Positions 47,357 through 54,927 of a stretch of DNA of 64,000 nucleotides are shown piece by piece. Numbering within the stretch: position 1 is the stretch's first letter; each line of letters starts with the position of its first letter. The DNA comes from Streptococcus sp. oral taxon 061 (GTDB lineage: Bacteria > Bacillota > Bacilli > Lactobacillales > Streptococcaceae). Location: assembly GCF_013394695.1 (NCBI RefSeq), contig NZ_CP058258.1, positions 1,508,001 through 1,572,000 on the forward strand, read 5' to 3'. The position numbers and the translations under genes are program-made. The notes below the pieces were generated by a model that had not been told where the DNA came from, ran no database searches, and saw only the letters and a list, made by a program, of their open reading frames with translations.

Positions 47357-48058
47357 TTATTGTTCTGAACTATCTTGCTCGTCTAGCTTAACTCGTCCAA
47401 TTTCACGGTAGCTACAGTCCCCAACAATCTCAACTGAGAACTGACCATCTTGGTACTCGAGAATCGTCACACTTCCATTATCAAGACCATGCGGATGCAT
47501 GCCGTTGATAAGATAGACAATGGTTCCGATTGTCATTCCATGGCTAACTACCAGAGCATTTCCTCCCCCATTAGCTTCCATTTCCTTGGCAATGGCTTCA
47601 AAACCTTCCCAGATACGACCACTTAGTTTTTCCCAGCCTTCAGCCCAGCCTGCTGTATCCACTTCTACCAGACCTTCAGCCAGCTCAGCATAGGACAAAC
47701 GATGCACATGATCGACATTAAAGATACGAGGAATAATCCCCATAAATAAGTCCCCATCATAAGCACCATCAAAACTACCAAAGCACCATTCACGAATTCG
47801 CTTATCCATGCGATAAGGAATTTGCCCTGTCAAACCAAGTTCTTCAAGGATAATTCCCATTGTCTGAATGGTCCGCCCAGAATCGCTTGAATAAGCACGT
47901 TCAAAGGTTAAACCTGACTCCCGCAAACCAATCCCCAATTCATGAATGCCTCGTTCTCCATCAGCTGTTAGGGGAGTATCACTCCAACCTTGAGCACGAC
48001 CAATCGTATTAAACATTGTTTTCCCATGACGTACTAGATACAATTTTACACTTGACAT
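47357..48058 (-). CDS. Phosphoglycerate mutase-like histidine phosphatase
   Basis: A 233-residue branch 1 histidine phosphatase. The catalytic motif is LYLVRHGKTMFN near the N-terminus and the second His lies in ALVVSHGMTIGTIVYL. RAQGWSDTPLT is typical of GpmB-like proteins. Substrate cannot be inferred; these are rarely true phosphoglycerate mutases. It follows comGG by about 100 bases on the same strand and may be read through from the competence operon. Confidence 0.85.
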   Translation of the reverse strand: MSSVKLYLVRHGKTMFNTIGRAQGWSDTPLTADGERGIHELGIGLRESGLTFERAYSSDSGRTIQTMGIILEELGLTGQIPYRMDKRIREWCFGSFDGAYDGDLFMGIIPRIFNVDHVHRLSYAELAEGLVEVDTAGWAEGWEKLSGRIWEGFEAIAKEMEANGGGNALVVSHGMTIGTIVYLINGMHPHGLDNGSVTILEYQDGQFSVEIVGDCSYREIGRVKLDEQDSSEQ

Positions 48059-48157
48059 ATTCCATCCTCCATATGTATCTATTATAGCATGATTTCAGAC
48101 AAAAACCTCGTCCTAACTCACTGGCCTTCAACCTCACAATTGAAGCAAAAATCCAAG

Positions 48158-48595
48158 CTATTCCGTATCTTTCTTTGAAGGAGTAACTTCAGAAGACTTT
48201 GCAGTTTCTTTTTTGCCCCCTTCTTCTTTTTTCTCCTCATTTCCTTCTTTGGACTTATTTTCTGTCTTTTTAGTCTTATCTTCAGTTTTCTCCAAAGGTG
48301 AAAAACGAAATTCAAATTGATTTTTGCCACTAGTAACTATCGTTAAAAAGCCTTTTTCATCAGTATGATAAGTTGCTTTTCCGACATCAAATGACTGGAC
48401 TCCACTTTCAGAATTAGCTTTTTCATAAGTTCTTTTAGCCATTGCAAATGCAAGAAGCTTTTCTTTATTAAGGGCATAATCCTGATGATGAGCCACTTGT
48501 CGATTCAGATAAAACTGCAATAAGAGACTAAAAATTCCAGCAATAGTAATAGCGTAAAGGAGAACTCCAGCTCTAACTTTCTTCTTTTTCAACAC
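48158..48595 (-). CDS. comGG: Competence pseudopilus minor protein ComGG
   Basis: The last gene of the comG operon: 145 residues with one N-terminal helix ([20 protein letters not shown]), no prepilin Gly-Phe-Thr cleavage site (as is usual for ComGG) and a tail very rich in Lys and Glu (about residues 102-145). The frame opens with GTG at 48595 and TTG next, inside the end of comGF; the true start among these is uncertain. It works at the tip of the DNA-uptake pilus. Confidence 0.85.
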   Translation of the reverse strand: MLKKKKVRAGVLLYAITIAGIFSLLLQFYLNRQVAHHQDYALNKEKLLAFAMAKRTYEKANSESGVQSFDVGKATYHTDEKGFLTIVTSGKNQFEFRFSPLEKTEDKTKKTENKSKEGNEEKKEEGGKKETAKSSEVTPSKKDTE

Positions 48596-49034
48596 GATAG
48601 ATAAATTCCCTCTCTAGTCCCTTTTCAAACTGAAAATTGAAATGAACATTTTGCCCTTTTTGGTAAATATGCGTTGATTTAAGGCCATAAACCATGGGTT
48701 GATAACCACGTCCACTAGCATCTGTTTTCCGGAAATCATTTGACCTTGATTTCCCAATGGAAATGGGTTTGCCTTCCTGTTTGAGGTAAAGCCTATCATT
48801 CTCCACTTTTTCAAATTGGGTTCGATTCAGCTCTGCTTCCAGCTGATCCACAAATAAAAGCCATTCTTTTTGCTCACTTCTCTGCTGGTAGCGAACCTCT
48901 GAAACCAAGAGCTGACTCATAGCTTGAAAGAGGAGTAAGCTACCACTAATAACGATAAGGGAAACCAAGGATTCTAATAGTGTAAAAGCTCTGACCCTAC
49001 TTGTCTTGAATCGCCAGTAATTTCTCCGTTCCAT
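48573..49034 (-). CDS. comGF: Competence minor pilin ComGF
   Basis: A 153-residue minor pilin with the prepilin motif [20 protein letters not shown] near residues 15-34, where ComC cleaves before the Phe. The ATG at 49034 is used because GGAGG lies six bases upstream. Its start overlaps comGE by 38 bases and its end overlaps comGG by 23, as is common in this operon. ComGF probably joins the initiating tip complex of the competence pilus. Confidence 0.88.
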   Translation of the reverse strand: MERRNYWRFKTSRVRAFTLLESLVSLIVISGSLLLFQAMSQLLVSEVRYQQRSEQKEWLLFVDQLEAELNRTQFEKVENDRLYLKQEGKPISIGKSRSNDFRKTDASGRGYQPMVYGLKSTHIYQKGQNVHFNFQFEKGLEREFIYRVEKEES

Positions 49035-49299
49035 GGTATACCTCCAAACCTCGCTCATTCGAGACAACATGAACCGTAAGGCCATTGACAGTCAACTCCT
49101 TTTGTCCAGTCTGCAAAGCCATACGAGCCACTCGCAAAACTTCTTCCTGTTTTAGAAGTTCTACTTCTCTTTTTCTACTTTCTTGAATTTGTCCTAGTAA
49201 GAGAGTTGCTATACTGGCAAAAATAGCTAGTGAAATCACTGCTTCCAGTAAAATAACCGCCTTAATTTTTTGCTTCTTGAATACGTTTAATCTTTCCAT
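48997..49299 (-). CDS. comGE: Competence minor pilin ComGE
   Basis: A 100-residue minor pilin starting [20 protein letters not shown], with a hydrophobic N-terminal helix carrying the conserved Glu at +5 of a non-canonical cleavage site. Its ATG lies within the last codons of comGD. The gene is often missed because of its size, but position and helix are diagnostic. Confidence 0.85.
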   Translation of the reverse strand: MERLNVFKKQKIKAVILLEAVISLAIFASIATLLLGQIQESRKREVELLKQEEVLRVARMALQTGQKELTVNGLTVHVVSNERGLEVYHGTEKLLAIQDK

Positions 49300-49696
49300 T
49301 TCCTAGATATAGTTGGTATCGAACCACTTCTTTCCTTGTTTGAAATCTCACGCTGGCCAGAGACGAATTCCCACCAGACTTGTCAAAGGAAATTGACTGA
49401 TTGGACTGTAGTTGAATTCCTTTAGGGATGGTTAATTTATGATAGCCATTTCCAATACTTCTCTCTTCTAACATTAAGTTGATCTTTTGCTGACTAGCCA
49501 GACTTCGCTTCTGCGTTTCCCGATAAAGTTCCTCAAACTCCATAAAGAAAATCTGCTCCTCTACAGTCTCAAAAGTCGACTGAACTGAACTCGACAAGCC
49601 CACGACTAACAGACTAACAATCCCTAATACCAATAGACTTTCTAACATGGTAAAAGCCTTAATCCGCAACTGTTTGATTTGTATTTTGTTTTGCAT
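49262..49696 (-). CDS. comGD: Competence minor pilin ComGD
   Basis: A 144-residue minor pilin with the class III prepilin motif KAFTMLESLLVLGIVSLLVV. ATG at 49696 (MQNKIQIKQL) lies inside the end of comGC, a 38-base overlap. The C-terminal beta-rich domain ([25 protein letters not shown]) is typical. It is needed for assembly of the ComGC pilus. Confidence 0.88.
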   Translation of the reverse strand: MQNKIQIKQLRIKAFTMLESLLVLGIVSLLVVGLSSSVQSTFETVEEQIFFMEFEELYRETQKRSLASQQKINLMLEERSIGNGYHKLTIPKGIQLQSNQSISFDKSGGNSSLASVRFQTRKEVVRYQLYLGNGKIKRIQEAKN

Positions 49697-49982
49697 GGTA
49701 TTCTTTGTAGGCTTTTGCCTGCTCAGCAGTGATACGTCCATCTGCCTGTAATTTGCTTAGACTGGCATCTTCATTTTTATCCAGACTATAGAGTTCTGCC
49801 TGGCTTTCTACCACCTTGACGACAGCTGCTTTCCCCTTGTCATTCACTGCATCCTTTTGCTTAGTTAGGTTTGGCACAAACAGTAAGAGTAGGACACTAA
49901 TGATAAGCAACACCACCAACATTTCGACTAGTGTGAAAGCTTTAACCTGAGCTTTTTTAAATTTCATCAACATTTTTTTCAT
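49659..49982 (-). CDS. comGC: Major competence pilin ComGC
   Basis: The main subunit of the DNA-uptake pilus, 107 residues. The prepilin site is VKAFTLVEMLVVLLIISVLL, with conserved Glu5 of the mature pilin. The short C-terminal domain (LSKLQADGRITAEQAKAYKE) is as in pneumococcal ComGC. Its start directly adjoins the comGB stop. Confidence 0.94.
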   Translation of the reverse strand: MKKMLMKFKKAQVKAFTLVEMLVVLLIISVLLLLFVPNLTKQKDAVNDKGKAAVVKVVESQAELYSLDKNEDASLSKLQADGRITAEQAKAYKEYHAKQNTNQTVAD

Positions 49983-50999
49983 CTAAAAATTTACCTCCAT
50001 ATTTTGATACATTGGCAGCAACATGGCTGCGTACAATAAAACGATTAGTAGGGCTACAAAAATAAAGACCAGTGGTTGAACTAAGTTCATAGTCCTATTA
50101 ACTCGGGTAAAGAATGATTCCCACGTTTTTTCCGCATAGATTTCCAATTCACTTCCCAACTTGGATTTGACCTCTCCATATTCAATGATTAATCCCAACT
50201 CTCTTCTAAAGAAGGGATAATCTTGAACAACTTTAGAAAATTCATGACCATTTTGTAATGACTGAGATAAATCCAAACTAATTTCATTAAAAAGTGGATT
50301 TCCCTGCTCCTGCATCATCTGGAAAATCTGTGACAATTCTAATCCTTGTCCAATCATATTTCCCCATTCTCTAGCATAATAGGCCGTCAGATAATACTGA
50401 ATAAACACACCGATAAAAGGAATTCTAGCTAGAAAAGAAAAGACTTGTATCTTCCTAGATTTTCTGTAGAAAATCAATCCTGTTAAAAATGCGAGTGCTA
50501 CTACTAGAGTAAGTCCAAGAAAAATATGTGGTAGCTTGCTAATCACTAAGGTAGCTATGTTACTACTATCCAGTTGGGGCAAGAGATAATTTCGCAAACC
50601 CAACATAATGAGCAGTAAGAAAGCTAGCAGAATAAGTGGATAGGTCGCAACTTCAATTAACTTCTTCTTCACCTTAGCAAGATTATCCAAATATTCTTCA
50701 ATTTTCCCCAAACTCAAATGGAGATTTCCATGAACTTCAGCCAAAGAAAGTTGCGTGACAATCGCACTCGAAAAACCTAAATTCCCCATCATTTCCGAGA
50801 AAGATTTTCCTTTCGATAGTCCTAGGCGCATCTGTGAAACATATTCCTTCTCCAACAAATGACTTCTATCAAGAAAGGAAATGATTTCTACCAAGTGAAA
50901 ACCACTCGAAAACAAATTGTTAAAGAGAGTGATGATTTTCTTCTGCTTACTGGTAGCTAATTTTCTCCGTTTCAGCTTGAAGGGCAGTGATATGTCCAT
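49983..50999 (-). CDS. comGB: Competence pilus platform protein ComGB
   Basis: A polytopic GspF/PilC-family protein of 338 residues on which the pilus is built. Three main helices are visible (about residues 145-165, 185-205 and the C-terminal FIFVALLIVLLYAAMLLP). Cytoplasmic domains contain IITLFNNLFSSGFHLVEII and the related half YYAREWGNMIGQGLELSQIF. The start is ATG at 50999 inside the end of comGA (52-base overlap); the earlier part of the frame is comGA shadow. Confidence 0.9.
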   Translation of the reverse strand: MDISLPFKLKRRKLATSKQKKIITLFNNLFSSGFHLVEIISFLDRSHLLEKEYVSQMRLGLSKGKSFSEMMGNLGFSSAIVTQLSLAEVHGNLHLSLGKIEEYLDNLAKVKKKLIEVATYPLILLAFLLLIMLGLRNYLLPQLDSSNIATLVISKLPHIFLGLTLVVALAFLTGLIFYRKSRKIQVFSFLARIPFIGVFIQYYLTAYYAREWGNMIGQGLELSQIFQMMQEQGNPLFNEISLDLSQSLQNGHEFSKVVQDYPFFRRELGLIIEYGEVKSKLGSELEIYAEKTWESFFTRVNRTMNLVQPLVFIFVALLIVLLYAAMLLPMYQNMEVNF

Positions 51000-51888
51000 C
51001 TTTAAGAAGCTGATCCATGTGCTCATTCCATTTTTCTGCCTGGTGTTCTGAATAATTTTGGTTTGCAAAATCAATAATTCCTCCTCCCCCGATTAGTCTC
51101 TGGTAGCAAACACCTTGTAAAACAACTGCGAGTTCATCTTCACTGACACCAAGTTCTAAAAGACGCTCATAGACCCCACGAATACTCTTTGCATGAATGG
51201 TCGAAAACACTGTAGCTCCCGTTAAGCTCGCTCTTACAACAGCACGAGCCGTTTCGCTATCCCGGATTTCTCCAATGATTAAAAGATCTGGACGGTGGCG
51301 CAAAGAAAGTTTTATCAAGTTTTCATAGCTCAGTCCAATAGCTTCATTAAGTTGTAATTGCAGCATCTCTTCTTGCTTAATCTCAACTGGGTCTTCAATA
51401 GACATAACCTGCTGTCCCTTGAATAATGACTTAGCTAATTCATGCATTAAGGTAGTTTTCCCACTTCCTACAGGGCCTGCAAAAAGATAAAGACCGCGTT
51501 GCCTAAAGCCCTTTCCCAGTTCCTTAAGGCCTTGAAACCAGAAGCGCAACTCTTGTTCTTCATCGTGCAAAAGGCGAATAACTAAACTCTCATGACCACG
51601 ATAATCTCCTACCGTCGATAAGCGTAGTGAAGTAACCTTGCCATCATGCTGATAATCACAGGACCCAAGCTGACTACGACGCTTTTCTCCAACATTCATC
51701 CCCGCAACAAATTTAAAGTGACTAATAACTGCTCCCAACTTTTCAAAGTCATAGCTATTAATCAAACGCCTTTCATCTCCTATTCGCATATGCAACTCAT
51801 AGACCTTATCCTTGGGAATAAAATAGATATCCTGAGCTCCATCCTTTTTTGCGAAACTAATCAATTCTTGTGCAAGTGCTTGTACCAT
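50947..51888 (-). CDS. comGA: Competence pilus assembly ATPase ComGA
   Basis: The traffic ATPase that drives pilus extension, 313 residues. Walker A is LFAGPVGSGKTTLMHEL, the Asp box IEDPVEI, the Walker B RPDLLIIGEIRDSETA and the His box TGATVFSTIHAKS. GAGGAGGGA precedes the ATG at 51888. Expression should be competence-specific: a ComX-type box lies about 20 bases upstream, and an intrinsic terminator isolates it from the gene before. Confidence 0.96.
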   Translation of the reverse strand: MVQALAQELISFAKKDGAQDIYFIPKDKVYELHMRIGDERRLINSYDFEKLGAVISHFKFVAGMNVGEKRRSQLGSCDYQHDGKVTSLRLSTVGDYRGHESLVIRLLHDEEQELRFWFQGLKELGKGFRQRGLYLFAGPVGSGKTTLMHELAKSLFKGQQVMSIEDPVEIKQEEMLQLQLNEAIGLSYENLIKLSLRHRPDLLIIGEIRDSETARAVVRASLTGATVFSTIHAKSIRGVYERLLELGVSEDELAVVLQGVCYQRLIGGGGIIDFANQNYSEHQAEKWNEHMDQLLKDGHITALQAETEKISYQ

Positions 51889-51906
51889 ATTCCCTCCTCA
51901 GTTAAT

Positions 51907-51914
51907 TATTCGAA
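51907..51914 (-). promoter_or_regulatory. ComX (SigX) combox of the comG operon
   Basis: TTCGAATA on the minus strand, one mismatch from the TACGAATA consensus, preceded by a T-rich tract and followed 18 bases later by the comGA start. No sigma-70 promoter is visible here. Confidence 0.75.
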
Positions 51915-51922
51915 GAAAATAC

Positions 51923-51954
51923 AAAAAAAGAACAACTTCATTAAAAAGTTGTTC
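51923..51954 (-). terminator. Terminator of the DUF1033 gene
   Basis: GAACAACTT and AAGTTGTTC form a stem that includes the last codons and stop of the gene, followed by TTTTTTTGTATTTT. It also shields the comG promoter. Confidence 0.85.
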
Positions 51955-52318
51955 CATCTTTTTTGATACGACAAGTTCTGTGGCTTTCTATACCAGTTTG
52001 TTTCTCATAACCTGGTCGGAATTTTTCGTCTGGGATGACTTGACCATCTTCTAGCAAAGCCAGTGAATGATATTGTTGCAGAAATTCGTCACATTCCTCG
52101 CACCAACGTTTATCCTCTGGATTCCAAAATATAGTCATCAAGTCCCCACGACTTTTATATAGTGGAATTTTCTTTTCCAGTTCAAACCAGCAAGATTTAT
52201 AATACTTCAAGGCATCATAGTAGTTTTCGAATTTCTTACTACTAATGACGTCTTCTTCCCATCCTTCTATGAACCACCAAGGTTCAAAATCCCCGTACAT
52301 TTCTATAACTCGATACAT
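51941..52318 (-). CDS. DUF1033 family protein
   Basis: A 125-residue protein beginning MYRVIEMYGDFEPWWFIEGW, with many Trp and acidic residues and the cluster WCEECDEFL. It matches DUF1033, a streptococcal/lactococcal family of unknown function regularly found just upstream of comGA. ATG at 52318 follows AAAGGAAA; the first 16 codons of the longer frame have no support. Confidence 0.82.
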   Translation of the reverse strand: MYRVIEMYGDFEPWWFIEGWEEDVISSKKFENYYDALKYYKSCWFELEKKIPLYKSRGDLMTIFWNPEDKRWCEECDEFLQQYHSLALLEDGQVIPDEKFRPGYEKQTGIESHRTCRIKKDGTTF

Positions 52319-52446
52319 AGTTTCATTTCCTTTGTATCGTCTATTATAGCGAAATTTTAAGTACAAAGAAAGAAATTTGCTCGTTTTCAGTAACTACCTT
52401 AAGGACTTTCTCTTTAATCAAGTCACACAATAAAATGCAGCTAACG

Positions 52447-52478
52447 AAAAAGCAGCAACTAAAACTAGTCACTGCTTT
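52447..52478 (-). terminator. Terminator of nagA
   Basis: AAAGCAGTGACTAGTTTTAGTTGCTGCTTT on the minus strand pairs AAAGCAG with CTGCTTT, followed by TTCG. Confidence 0.7.
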
Positions 52479-52484
52479 ATGTTT

Positions 52485-53636
52485 CTAAGCTTGATAACGT
52501 TTTTCCCCATCAAGATAAGTTGCTACCAATTCCAAATCTTTATCAAGAACGATAAAGTCAGCATCGTAACCTTCACGGATTTGTCCACATACATCATCAA
52601 TGTGAACTGATTTTGCTGGGTTGAGACTGGCCATCATGACTGCTTCATGAGGATTTGCAATACCCCATTCAACAACATTTTTCAAACCGTCTTTAAGTTT
52701 GAGAATAGAACCTGCCAAGTTCCCTGTAGATTTAAGACGAGCAGTCCCATTTGCAACCACAACTGGGAATTCTCCCAACATATAGTCACCATCTTGTAAA
52801 CCACCAGCTGTCATACAGTCTGTAATAAGAGCAATATTTTCAGTACCTTTTTGTTTAAGAAGAATATCACAAGCTTTAGGATCCACATGATGACCATCGC
52901 AAATCAACTCTGCGTAAGTATGAGGCAATTCATACATGGCACCAACCATCCCAAGTTCACGATGAGTCAAACCACGCATACCGTTATAAGCATGTACCCA
53001 TACACTTGCTCCAGCATCAACAGCTTTTTTAGCTTCATCAAATGTTGCATTAGAGTGACCAAGAGCAACCGTTACACCTTCTCCAGTAATAGTACGAACA
53101 AAGTCTTCTACACCTTCACGTTCTGGAGCAAGCGCAATCTTATTAAGAAGGCCATTAGCAGCCTTCTGCCAAGCACGAAACTCATCCATTCGAGGATCCT
53201 TCATGTAAGCTGGATTTTGAGCTCCCTTATACTTTTCAGTAAAATAAGGACCTTCAAAATAAATACCACGAATCTTAGCACCAGTAGCTTCTTGGTAACG
53301 AGCCCCAATATTCTCAGTTACTGCTAATAACTGCTCATATGAAGAGGTCAAAGTTGTTGGCAAAAAGCTTGTAACACCAGTACTAAGAAGCCCTTCACTC
53401 ATAGTATGAAGCGTACCTTCAATATTATTGTCCATAACATCGACACCACCAAAACCATGAATATGAGTATCCACAAGACCAGGTGCAATACTATAACCAC
53501 TATAGTCAATAATTTCAGCACCTTCAGCTACTTGATCTACATGCTTACCAAATTTCCCATCAATAAGTTCTAAGTAACCACCGCGACGAACACCATGAGG
53601 ATAGAAAAATTGATCAGCTTTAATATATTTAGGCAT
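52485..53636 (-). CDS. nagA: N-acetylglucosamine-6-phosphate deacetylase
   Basis: Removes acetate from GlcNAc-6-phosphate, feeding amino sugars into glycolysis or wall synthesis. It is an amidohydrolase with the metal motifs VDTHIHGFGGVDVMD, FEGPYF and VALGHSNATFDEA, and the catalytic Asp in LITDCMTAGG. ATG at 53636 after GGAGG gives 383 residues. A consensus promoter and a NagR-type palindrome lie upstream, so induction by amino sugars is expected. Confidence 0.95.
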   Translation of the reverse strand: MPKYIKADQFFYPHGVRRGGYLELIDGKFGKHVDQVAEGAEIIDYSGYSIAPGLVDTHIHGFGGVDVMDNNIEGTLHTMSEGLLSTGVTSFLPTTLTSSYEQLLAVTENIGARYQEATGAKIRGIYFEGPYFTEKYKGAQNPAYMKDPRMDEFRAWQKAANGLLNKIALAPEREGVEDFVRTITGEGVTVALGHSNATFDEAKKAVDAGASVWVHAYNGMRGLTHRELGMVGAMYELPHTYAELICDGHHVDPKACDILLKQKGTENIALITDCMTAGGLQDGDYMLGEFPVVVANGTARLKSTGNLAGSILKLKDGLKNVVEWGIANPHEAVMMASLNPAKSVHIDDVCGQIREGYDADFIVLDKDLELVATYLDGEKRYQA

Positions 53637-53684
53637 AATGATAACCTCCGTATACAATTTTCTAATATTTATTATGTCAATTAC

Positions 53685-53713
53685 ATTATAAACCTTTATA
53701 AGTAATTTGTAAA
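53685..53713 (-). promoter_or_regulatory. Promoter of nagA
   Basis: TTTACA (53708-53713) and TATAAT (53685-53690) are separated by 17 bases. Confidence 0.8.
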
Positions 53714-53727
53714 TGGTATAGACCTAT
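53712..53727 (-). promoter_or_regulatory. Probable NagR (GntR-family) operator
   Basis: ATAGGTCTATACCATT on the minus strand contains the near-palindrome GGTCTATACC, which matches the known dre-type consensus for NagR (TGGTCTATACCA). It touches the -35 of the nagA promoter, a suitable place for repression relieved by glucosamine-6-phosphate. Confidence 0.75.
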
Positions 53728-53865
53728 CATAGTTAAAAATAATGTGAAATAATTGAAGATTTAGTAAAAATAAAGTAAAAAATGTTTACTAGATAAAAAT
53801 AATTATTTAAAAAAATAGTAATTTTAAGTAACTCTGAGAGAAAAAATTGGAAGAAAAAATAAAAA

Positions 53866-53889
53866 GACAAGGCTCGAAAACCTTGTCGT
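53866..53889 (-). terminator. Terminator of a former upstream chromosomal gene
   Basis: GACAAGG and CCTTGTC pair around TTTTCGAG with a T-rich minus-strand tail (TTTTTATTTTTT). No gene now lies directly upstream, because the integrative element begins here. It probably ended the neighbour of nagA before insertion. Confidence 0.6.
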
Positions 53890-54185
53890 TATTACTATAC
53901 CGGCGGCCAACAAACTAGCGTTAAAATAAGTTCAAATAAATAACAAAAAAGCGATTAAATCAAGATATTATCACACGCTAGTTAGTATTGAAATTAAGGA
54001 AATTGACCAATGGTTGACCAAATAAATTTTTAGTTTTTACTATAATTTCTAAGTTGAAAATTTAATAATCACAATTTTTGATACATTGTTCGATACCGTA
54101 TTCGGCGCAATCGGTATAGTCCAATTTCCATTCTTAAAATTAGTTTAAATAGCGCAGTCTTTTAAACTAGTTTTGAGAATCCAAA
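53890..54185. other. Gene-free left end of the element with repeats
   Basis: No coding frame of note. It holds an 8-bp inverted repeat (AACTAGCG at 53913 and CGCTAGTT at 53976), the 14-bp ATCAAGATATTATC (53959-53972) that recurs inverted before the integrase gene, and two direct copies of TTGACCAA (54003-54010 and 54014-54021). These are candidate integrase or excisionase binding sites near attL. A short minus-strand frame across 54000-54050 (ending LVNFLNFNTN) has no start and is probably fortuitous. Confidence 0.6.
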
Positions 54186-54217
54186 AAATCTTCCTACATA
54201 TGTAAGAAGATTTTTTA
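54185..54217 (-). terminator. Terminator after the 207-residue protein gene
   Basis: AAAATCTTCTTACATATGTAGGAAGATTTT forms a long stem with a T-run (minus strand). It is nearly the same as the terminator after the surface-exclusion gene. Confidence 0.85.
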
Positions 54218-54218
54218 A

Positions 54219-54842
54219 TTATTCTATGATTGTATAATCTCCACTATCTAACAAGTCTATTACTTTTTGAACAAACTGAGTTGAAAGTAAATCTACTATA
54301 TCAGCTCCATGAGTTTGAAAATTCTCATCTATTTCTTTGATTTCTAATTGAGTATTTTTTTCTGCCCTTTCTTCTGTAATTGGGGTATGAAAACTATATT
54401 CACCGATTTCATAATACAAGAAATATAAATATTTTTTCTCACCTAAGCTATAATCAAAAAAGTCAACTTCCTTATTTCTATCGTAGTCATAGTAACTATT
54501 TTCCCAAACAATATCATTTCTTTTTTCATTATATAGTTTTTCATAATTTTTTTGATAACTATAGACTCGTTGTCTTTTCTCCCCTACATACTGTTTATGA
54601 ACCAATTTTGGGCTGAAGTTTAATAATAAATCTTCTTTCATACTATAGTATTTTTCTTTTTGTTCCTTTGCTTTTTCATTATTAATTTCTTTGTATTTGT
54701 AGAACCCAGCTTGATTAGAATCTTCTATTTTATCTCGATAGTTTTTTGCTCTTTTATTAACAGAATATATACATTCTGCAATAATTTGATTTGTTATTTT
54801 TTTATTCTTAATTAAATCAGTATATCTCTTAGGAGTTCTCAT
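54219..54842 (-). CDS. Unknown 207-residue protein of the integrative element
   Basis: ATG at 54842 begins MRTPKRYTDLIKNKKITNQI. The protein is highly charged and helical in its first half (many Lys, Glu and Tyr, for example NYRDKIEDSN and KAKEQKEKYYSM), with an acidic C-terminus (VQKVIDLLDSGDYTIIE). There is no signal peptide, membrane helix or catalytic motif I recognise. It is transcribed in the same direction as the surface-exclusion gene and downstream of it, with its own terminator. Possible roles include element maintenance or exclusion, but this is a guess from position only. Confidence 0.65.
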   Translation of the reverse strand: MRTPKRYTDLIKNKKITNQIIAECIYSVNKRAKNYRDKIEDSNQAGFYKYKEINNEKAKEQKEKYYSMKEDLLLNFSPKLVHKQYVGEKRQRVYSYQKNYEKLYNEKRNDIVWENSYYDYDRNKEVDFFDYSLGEKKYLYFLYYEIGEYSFHTPITEERAEKNTQLEIKEIDENFQTHGADIVDLLSTQFVQKVIDLLDSGDYTIIE

Positions 54843-54890
54843 TTTTTAACCCTCATATTTTTTCTATCTTATAGTATATATTTTAACAAA

Positions 54891-54924
54891 AATCTTCCTA
54901 TTATAAAATAAGAAGATTTTTATT
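54891..54924 (-). terminator. Terminator of the surface-exclusion gene
   Basis: AAAATCTTCTTATT and AATAGGAAGATTTT pair with one wobble, followed by TTTGTT, just past the stop. Confidence 0.82.
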
Positions 54925-54927
54925 TTT

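Noticed and set aside
54000-54050. Integrase C-terminal remnant on the minus strand (KNLFGQPLVNF)
   Set aside because: Short, without start, and in the wrong orientation for the present integrase; could be chance in AT-rich DNA.
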